Origin: Actinomycetota bacterium
Lineage (GTDB): Bacteria > Actinomycetota > Actinomycetes > Mycobacteriales > Mycobacteriaceae
Length of the DNA: 34,028 nt
NCBI GenBank assembly: GCA_018268465.1
Contig: JAFDWN010000009.1
Coordinates: 1-34,028 of the forward strand
Direction of reading: 5' to 3'
A program made the position numbers and the translations under genes. Within the stretch, counting starts at the first letter, position 1. Every line of letters starts with the position of its first letter. The notes beneath the pieces were generated by a model. The model was not told the origin of the DNA, searched no databases, and worked only from the letters and a program-made list of their open reading frames with translations. This document shows positions 28,713-34,028 of the stretch, in pieces.

Positions 28713-31700
28713 CCGCCGTTGACGAGTCGGTGATCGAGGACGCCGCGCTTGAGTGGTTCGCCCAGCTTGGCTATGAGCGGGCGCACGGCCCCAATTTGGC
28801 TCCGGGGGAGGTGAGCTCGGAGCGCGACTCTTTTGAGCAGGTCTACCTCCACGGGCGGTTGCGGAATGCGGCCCGCCGAATCAATTCAGGTGTTGACGCC
28901 GACCTGGTCGAGGAGGCGATCAAGCGGCTGGAGCGGGCGGAGTCGCAGAGTCTGGTTGACGAGAACGCCCGCGTTCACAAACTGCTGACCGAAGGAGTGC
29001 CGGTCGAGTACCGCGCCGCGGACGGCTCGGTGCGCACGACCAGTGTGCGGCTGATCGACTTCGACGAGCCGGCCAACAACGACTGGCTGGTGGTCAACCA
29101 GTACACGGTCGTCGAGGGCGGCAAGAACCGCCGGCCCGATGTGCTGGTGTTCGTCAACGGGCTGCCCTTGGGTCTGCTTGAGTTGAAGAACCTCGCCAAC
29201 GAGGTGGCCACGTTGAAGAAGGCGTGGACGAAGATTCAGAACTACCGCACCGCCATTCCGTCGGTCTTCACCACCAATGCGGTGTCGGTGATCTCCGACG
29301 GCACCAGCGCAGCGATGGGTTCGTTCACTGGCGGGTTCGAGCACTACGCCCCGTGGAAGACCATCGAGGGACGCGAGGTCGTCACCGACCTGCCCGCGCT
29401 GGAGGTTCTGGTCAAGGGCGTGTTCGAGCCGGAACGGTTCCTCGACATCCTGCGTAACTTCGTGGTCTTCAGCGACGAGACCGTGACCGACCCGACGACG
29501 GGCCAGAGGACCCGGGACCTCATCAAGCGGGTCGCCAAGTATCACCAGTACTGGGCGGTCAACGCGGCGGTCGAGTCCACGGTCACCGCCGCATCCCCGG
29601 TCGGTGACCGGCGCGGCGGGGTGGTCTGGCACACCCAGGGTTCGGGCAAGAGCTTCGAGATGGTGTTCTACGCCGCCAAGGTCATGCGCGACCCGAGGAT
29701 GGCCAACCCGACCCTGGTGTTCATTACCGACCGCAATGACCTCGACGACCAGCTGTTCGGCGAGGTGTTCGCCCCCGCCTCGATCCTGCCGGAGTCCCCC
29801 CAGCAGGCCGACACCCGCACCGAGCTACGTGATCTGCTGCGCCGCTCCTCGGGCGGGATTATCTTCACGACGATTCAGAAGTTCAGCCCGGGTGAGGACG
29901 GGGACCGAAACCCCGTGCTGACCGATCGGCGCAACGTCGTTGTGGTCGCCGACGAGGCCCACCGCTCGCAATACGGCTTCGGGGAGAAGCTCGACAGCCA
30001 GGGCCGGCTCAAGGCTGGGCTGGCCAAGCACTTGCGCGACGCACTGCCCGAGGCGACCTACCTCGGGTTCACCGGCACCCCCATCGAGTCCACCGACAAG
30101 TCCACTCGTGCGGTCTTCGGTGACTACATCGACATCTACGACCTGACCCGTGCGGTGGAGGACGGCGCGACGGTCAAGATTTTCTACGAGTCGCGGCTGG
30201 CGAAGGTCGAACTCAGCGCCGAGGACTACGCCGCCCTCGACGCCGCCGCCGACGAGATCACCGAGAAGGTCGAGGAATCCGAAGCCGCCAAGGCCAAGTC
30301 GCGATGGTCGCGCTTGGAGGCCATCGTCGGCGCCGAGGAGCGCCTGAATCTCATCGCCGCTGACATCGTCGATCATTGGGAGAAGCGCCGTGAGGCCCTG
30401 TTCGGCAAGGGCATGATCGTCGTGATGTCGCGGCGCATCGCCGTGCGCCTCTACGAGAAGATCGTCGCCCTGCGGCCCGACTGGCACTCCGATGATCCCA
30501 CCCAGGGCAAGATCAAAGTCGTCATGACCGGCTCCACGGACGACCCGCAGAGTTTCCAGCCCCACGTCTATTCCAAGGACGTGCGCAAGGACCTGAAGGC
30601 GCGGGCGAAAAACCCGGACGACCCCCTCGAGTTGGTCATCGTCCGCGACATGTGGCTCACCGGGTTCGACGCCCCGTCCATGCACACGATGTATGTCGAT
30701 AAGACGATGCAGGGCGCGGGACTCATGCAGGCCATCGCCCGCGTGAACCGGCGGTTCCGCGACAAGCCGGGCGGGCTGATCGTCGATTACATCGGGATCT
30801 TCGCCAACTTGCAGAAGGCCCTCGCGGAGTACTCGCCCTCGGACCGCGACCAGGCGGGTGTTCCCATCGAGGAGCTGGTGGCGGCGATGCTGGAGAAACA
30901 CGACATTGTCGCCGGGCTGCTGCACAGGTGCGACTTCGACTCCTCGCCGGACCTGTCCGCCGCCGAGCGGCTCGGCCAGCACGCGAAGGTGCTCGACTTC
31001 GTGATGGCTGACCCCGACCGCACCGAGCGGTTCAACGATCAAGTGCTGGCACTGGCCAAGGCGTTCGCGCTGTGCGGGGCGCGGGACGAGGCCGCAGCGA
31101 TCCGCAACGATGTCAGGCTGTTCATCGACGTGCGCTCGGCAATCCTCAAGATTCAGAACCCCGAGTCCGGGCGCGGCGGGTCGGGCGCCGTCGAGATCGA
31201 CACCGCCATCGGACAATTGGTCAACGAGGCGGTCACCGCGGACGAGGTGGTTGACATCTACAAGCTGGCCGGCGTCGAAACCCCGGAATTGTCGATCCTG
31301 TCCGACGAGTTCCTCGACTCCCTCGCCGACAAAGAGAAGCCGAACCTTCAGATGGGCCTGCTGCGCCGGCTGATCAACGACGAGATCAAGACGGTCCAGC
31401 GCACCAACATCGTCCAGGCGCGGAAGTTTTCGGAGCAGCTCGAGGAGGCGATCAACCGTTACACCAACCGATCCTTGACGACCGCGGACATCATCGCCGA
31501 ACTGGTGAAGCTGGCCAAGGAGATGCGGGACGCTCAGAAGCGCCACGAAGAACTTGGCCTACGCGAAGACGAGATCGCCTTCTACGACGCCATCGTTCAG
31601 AACGATGCCGCGGTGCTGGAGATGGGTGACGAGACCCTCAAAAAAATCGCGCACGAACTCGTCGACGCGATCCGATCAAGCGTGACCATCGACTGGAACC

Positions 31701-31849
31701 TCAAAGACAGCGTCAAGGCAGCCATACGCTCAAAGATACGGCGCCTCCTAGCCAAGTACGACTACCCGCCCGACCGGGAAGAAAAGGCGATCGAACTCGT
31801 CCTACAGCAGGCTGAGTTGTTCGCAACCAACGGAACGAGCGACGGATAA
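28709..31849 (+). CDS. hsdR: Type I restriction endonuclease subunit HsdR
   Basis: Translocase/nuclease subunit, 1046 aa, the usual length. The N-terminal PD-(D/E)XK nuclease has D144 (RRPDVLVF), E158 and K160 (LLELK). The SF2 motor follows: Walker A TQGSGKS (309-315), [18 protein letters not shown] box (415-418), TGTPIE, and later motifs including [18 protein letters not shown] and AIARVNR. The C-terminal helical region assembles with HsdM and HsdS. GTG 28709 overlaps the hsdS stop (GTGA). It is intact, so the operon encodes a full restriction enzyme. Confidence 0.95.
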   Translation: MTAVDESVIEDAALEWFAQLGYERAHGPNLAPGEVSSERDSFEQVYLHGRLRNAARRINSGVDADLVEEAIKRLERAESQSLVDENARVHKLLTEGVPVEYRAADGSVRTTSVRLIDFDEPANNDWLVVNQYTVVEGGKNRRPDVLVFVNGLPLGLLELKNLANEVATLKKAWTKIQNYRTAIPSVFTTNAVSVISDGTSAAMGSFTGGFEHYAPWKTIEGREVVTDLPALEVLVKGVFEPERFLDILRNFVVFSDETVTDPTTGQRTRDLIKRVAKYHQYWAVNAAVESTVTAASPVGDRRGGVVWHTQGSGKSFEMVFYAAKVMRDPRMANPTLVFITDRNDLDDQLFGEVFAPASILPESPQQADTRTELRDLLRRSSGGIIFTTIQKFSPGEDGDRNPVLTDRRNVVVVADEAHRSQYGFGEKLDSQGRLKAGLAKHLRDALPEATYLGFTGTPIESTDKSTRAVFGDYIDIYDLTRAVEDGATVKIFYESRLAKVELSAEDYAALDAAADEITEKVEESEAAKAKSRWSRLEAIVGAEERLNLIAADIVDHWEKRREALFGKGMIVVMSRRIAVRLYEKIVALRPDWHSDDPTQGKIKVVMTGSTDDPQSFQPHVYSKDVRKDLKARAKNPDDPLELVIVRDMWLTGFDAPSMHTMYVDKTMQGAGLMQAIARVNRRFRDKPGGLIVDYIGIFANLQKALAEYSPSDRDQAGVPIEELVAAMLEKHDIVAGLLHRCDFDSSPDLSAAERLGQHAKVLDFVMADPDRTERFNDQVLALAKAFALCGARDEAAAIRNDVRLFIDVRSAILKIQNPESGRGGSGAVEIDTAIGQLVNEAVTADEVVDIYKLAGVETPELSILSDEFLDSLADKEKPNLQMGLLRRLINDEIKTVQRTNIVQARKFSEQLEEAINRYTNRSLTTADIIAELVKLAKEMRDAQKRHEELGLREDEIAFYDAIVQNDAAVLEMGDETLKKIAHELVDAIRSSVTIDWNLKDSVKAAIRSKIRRLLAKYDYPPDREEKAIELVLQQAELFATNGTSDG

Positions 31850-31869
31850 AAAGCCTCCTCACCGGGTGT

Positions 31870-31907
31870 CGTGACTCAGGCTTGCATCGCGGTCCCGCCG
31901 AGTCACG
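31870..31907. terminator. Possible bidirectional terminator between hsdR and converging gene
   Basis: CGTGACTC (31870-31877) pairs exactly with GAGTCACG (31900-31907). The 22-nt loop is partly self-complementary, and the stem begins 20 bp after the hsdR stop and reaches the end of the minus-strand gene. No T-run follows, so the call is tentative. Confidence 0.35.
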
Positions 31908-32599
31908 GGGTCGTTGCAGCCCCTGGCTCAAGGACCATGTACCGAAACTCGGTGCCTGGTGGTTTGCTGTATGGCCGCCACCGGCAATGGTATTGAGCGG
32001 TCAGGCAGACGGGTTCCGAGTACTGTTTCCCGGCCCACTCAAGCGTTGTCCGCTCCACTGAGCGGTTTTCGCACAGCGCGAAAGCGCGGCCCACGGTCTT
32101 CGTCAGAGTCGCCGGAAGCCAGTAGGGCACATTGGAGAGGATGATCGAGGCTCCCGCTTCGATGATCCCTTCGGCGAGGAGCAATTCGATGCGCTCGGCG
32201 TCGTGCCAGAAGTCCGCAGCCTCTATGTCCGATGCGGCCCGCACGCAAGAAATAATCCTCGGGGTCGCCATCAGAGATCACCGTGCCGGTGTACGTCCTC
32301 CGTGGGTACTTCAACTCCAATCCGACACGCTGATCGTCTACGACCGCCAGAATGTCAACTGTCAAGAACTGCTTGCTACGCAGCGGCGCCTCGACTCTGA
32401 TGCGCCGCTCTAGGCGGACGCCCCGTACTCCATGTCGGGTCATCAACATCGCCAGGGCGAGTTGGAAGTCGGCTTCTGAGTGAAACAGCGGCCTCGTCTT
32501 CGCTAGTTCCGACATCCACTCAGCTATGTGCTGGCTCAGTCCGCCACGAATCATGTCAGCAGGCATGACCGGGCATGGTAATCGCTCTCTGCGTGGCAA
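31903..32599 (-). pseudogene. PD-(D/E)XK nuclease-like gene with a frameshift
   Basis: Two minus-strand frames together make one protein. The first (32599 to about 32240) reads ADFQLALAMLMTRHGVRGVRLERRI, then VDILAVVDDQRVGLELKYPRRTYTG, a D ... ExK arrangement of PD-(D/E)XK nucleases, and ends in GDPEDYFLR. The second (about 32240 to 31903) continues AASDIEAADFWHDAERIELLL and ASIILSNVPYWLP, the expected continuation for this recalled family (EDYFLK ... DI..YDFWKD..RLE ... LTN..YW). Removing one G from the GGG at 32238-32240 (CCC on plus) joins them as FLRAAASDIEAADF. Starts at 32599, 32566 or 32554 are possible. It faces hsdR, so a defence role is likely. The frameshift may be decay or a sequencing error. 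Confidence 0.65.
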
Positions 32600-32686
32600 A
32601 GGACGATGAGCCTCGGCGTTCCCTTCGAGGCCCGCACCGAGGTATAGGGGGCACGTCAGGCAGCTGATCGACCAACGGCGCCAGCG

Positions 32687-33883
32687 TCATCGGTTCTGAC
32701 TTGCTTCGAGCCGTTCGAGGGGACTGCCCGGGAGGGCTGCAGGGGTGGGGGTCTCCATGACGGCGCTTTCGATGGCGCCCTCGATGGCGCTGCTGGAGTA
32801 CGTCGGCGGTGCGTGCTTGTCGAAGTCCTCGTGAGCCCAGGTCTCGGGGGCAAGGGTGATGGTGATCGACAGCGGTACCGTTAGCTCTAGGGTCGCGAGT
32901 TGCGCGTGGATGGCCTCGGTGAGCCGGGTCGCGTACTCGGTGTATTCGCGTTTCTGCTGCTCAGCGAGCGCGTCGACCAGGGCAGTGATCGACTGCATGG
33001 CCTGCTCATAGGCGATCTCGCCGCGGGTTGGATCGCGGGAGGCCTCGGCCTCCGCTGAGAGCTCGGAGAGTAGAGCCACGTCGTCAGCGTCGCCGTTCCA
33101 GCCATCGTGGGTGATGACCAGGTAGCCGTTGTCGTCCACGTCCACCCAGTCCACGGCTGCGATGCGAGGGTCGTTGGGGGAGAAGGGGCCCGGCGGCAGG
33201 TCGGCGGCCTCAGGAATGGCGTCGGCGCGGGCATCGAGTTCGAGTTGTGCGTCGGCATAGGCGTCGTCGCTGCCGTCGTCGATCTGGGCAAGAATGCTTT
33301 CCACCCAGAGATCGACCACGACCGGCTCGGTGCGATGGCGCAGTAAGTCTTTGTCGTCAAAGACCGTGGCTTGTAGTGTGCGCCGCACCATTTCGGCCTC
33401 CCACGAGCCTGGCCGGCCTGCCAAAGCTTCCTCGATACTCCCAACGTTGGCCGCCGCGCCCGCCAGGGCCAGCGTTACGAAGGCGGCCCAGTCGATGCGC
33501 AGCGCGGCGCGTGGATCGGGATCGACCTCCCATTGGCCTGACGTCGCTTGCCGCATCGGTTGATTGGTCAGCCGGGTTGCCTCGGTAAGCACGCTGATCG
33601 CGTCGTGGAGAACCTCATCGTGAGGCCGCGGTGTGGACGCCTGGTCGTCGGTGAGGTACCCGGTGTCGAAGAGAGCCGCAGAAACGACCTCGCGATAGGG
33701 CTTGCCGATCACGCGGGCGACGGCCGCCAGATTCTCGCGGTCCGGGAGGCGGCTGACACCGTTAATCCGCCACTTGCGCAGATTCTCACGAGACATGCCG
33801 ATCCGGCGGGCCACCTCGGATTCGCTAACGCCGTGGGCGGCCCGATACCTGTCGATCAACTCGACGAGGCGGGGGATTGCCAT
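32687..33883 (-). CDS. Large XRE-family HTH protein
   Basis: A 398-aa protein with an N-terminal XRE HTH (about residues 10-65: YRAAHGVSESEVARRIGMSRENLRKWRINGVSRLPDRENLAAVARVIG). Residues about 90-250 contain helical segments and a stretch unusually rich in Asp/Ala (DDGSDDAYADAQLELDARADAIPEAADL). Residues 290-340 look like a coiled coil (EQAMQSITALVDALAEQQKREYTEYATRLTEAIHAQL). Function beyond DNA binding is unknown; phage- or plasmid-type regulators have this build. A -35/-10 pair upstream places transcription start at the ATG 33883. No partner gene is visible on the right before the window ends. Confidence 0.7.
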   Translation of the reverse strand: MAIPRLVELIDRYRAAHGVSESEVARRIGMSRENLRKWRINGVSRLPDRENLAAVARVIGKPYREVVSAALFDTGYLTDDQASTPRPHDEVLHDAISVLTEATRLTNQPMRQATSGQWEVDPDPRAALRIDWAAFVTLALAGAAANVGSIEEALAGRPGSWEAEMVRRTLQATVFDDKDLLRHRTEPVVVDLWVESILAQIDDGSDDAYADAQLELDARADAIPEAADLPPGPFSPNDPRIAAVDWVDVDDNGYLVITHDGWNGDADDVALLSELSAEAEASRDPTRGEIAYEQAMQSITALVDALAEQQKREYTEYATRLTEAIHAQLATLELTVPLSITITLAPETWAHEDFDKHAPPTYSSSAIEGAIESAVMETPTPAALPGSPLERLEASQNR

Positions 33884-33890
33884 ACCGCCA

Positions 33891-33919
33891 AGTATTCTGC
33901 GACAGTATGCCTACGTCAA
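33891..33919 (-). promoter_or_regulatory. Leaderless promoter of the XRE-family gene
   Basis: Minus-strand TTGACG (plus 33914-33919) and AATACT (plus 33891-33896) are 17 bp apart. The -10 box ends seven bases before the ATG at 33883, so the mRNA would start at the A of ATG, a common mycobacterial arrangement. Further upstream CAACTCTGAGTTG (33940-33952) is a possible operator palindrome. Confidence 0.5.
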
Positions 33920-34028
33920 GTGTCGGTGTGCATATGTGCCAACTCTGAGTTGACATAATCGCTATTATCAAGCACTCGATCTGTCGCGGCAGCCTGCGGA
34001 GACTTAAGCCTGAATCCACCGATGAATT
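33920..34028. other. Right edge of window, upstream of XRE gene
   Basis: Besides the palindrome at 33940-33952 and AT-rich sequence (ACATAATCGCTATTATCAAG, 33953-33972), nothing coding is supported. Confidence 0.4.

Noticed and set aside
29825-31546. 573-aa minus-strand open frame inside hsdR
   Set aside because: Codon-position shadow of hsdR; no domain and no ribosome-binding site, while hsdR has the full set of helicase motifs.
1-34028. CRISPR array, rRNA or tRNA genes, and the canonical parS TGTTTCACGTGAAACA
   Set aside because: None was seen on reading both strands; a covariance-model or motif scan would be needed to exclude a weak match.

Overview
The window reads as part of a large mycobacterial (Mycolicibacterium-type) plasmid. 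The evidence is high GC, two WhiB-like proteins, a CadI/ArsI plus ArsR pair that closely resembles the Rv2640c-Rv2642 region of M. tuberculosis, mycothiol-type arsenate reductase signatures, putative leaderless promoters, and a rep-par backbone. No rRNA, tRNA or CRISPR was recognised. All family assignments come from reading motifs and recalled family features; no database search was run.

Left region (about 275-15092): a roughly 14.8-kb integrative element. It begins with two overlapping tyrosine recombinases (408 and 792 aa, in the style of Tn554 TnpA/TnpB). An arsenic module follows: divergent ArsR, CadI/ArsI, DinB-like protein, second ArsR, ACR3 permease, Trx-type ArsC, mycothiol-type ArsC and a thioredoxin-like protein. 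Next come a CmtR-like sensor with a P1B ATPase, and then a less familiar run of two isoprenylcysteine-methyltransferase-like membrane proteins, a class III cyclase fused to a YHS metal domain, two SAM methyltransferases and a DsbA-like thiol oxidoreductase. The element sits inside a secreted thermonuclease gene. The N-terminal half (signal peptide to catalytic DRYGRT) lies at 15087-15413 and the C-terminal half (LAYV onward) at 82-279, both on the minus strand. Rejoining them at a shared GTGCG restores a 172-aa reading frame.

Middle region (15.4-25.5 kb): plasmid maintenance. An XRE-like regulator lies upstream of the disrupted nuclease and is divergent from a small WhiB-like protein, with a symmetric four-copy operator between them. 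A putative replication initiator follows, overlapping a WhiB-like protein with an extra four-Cys domain. Then come two consecutive partition cassettes: ParA with a proline-rich DNA-binding partner, and ParA with ParB. Each maintenance block has its own pair of palindromes upstream: GGCGCGGATATCCGCGCC before rep, ACGTCCG-N6-CGGACGT before the first parA, and TTAACCGCGGTTAA before the second. Small accessory genes follow: a HTH/coiled-coil protein, a 54-aa RHH-like protein with a CGACAT operator array, and a DUF2637-like membrane protein with a C-terminal HTH.

Right region (25.5-34.0 kb): a gene remnant, then a complete overlapping type I restriction-modification operon (hsdM, hsdS, hsdR). Facing it is a frameshifted PD-(D/E)XK-like gene, followed by a second XRE-like regulator with a probable leaderless promoter.
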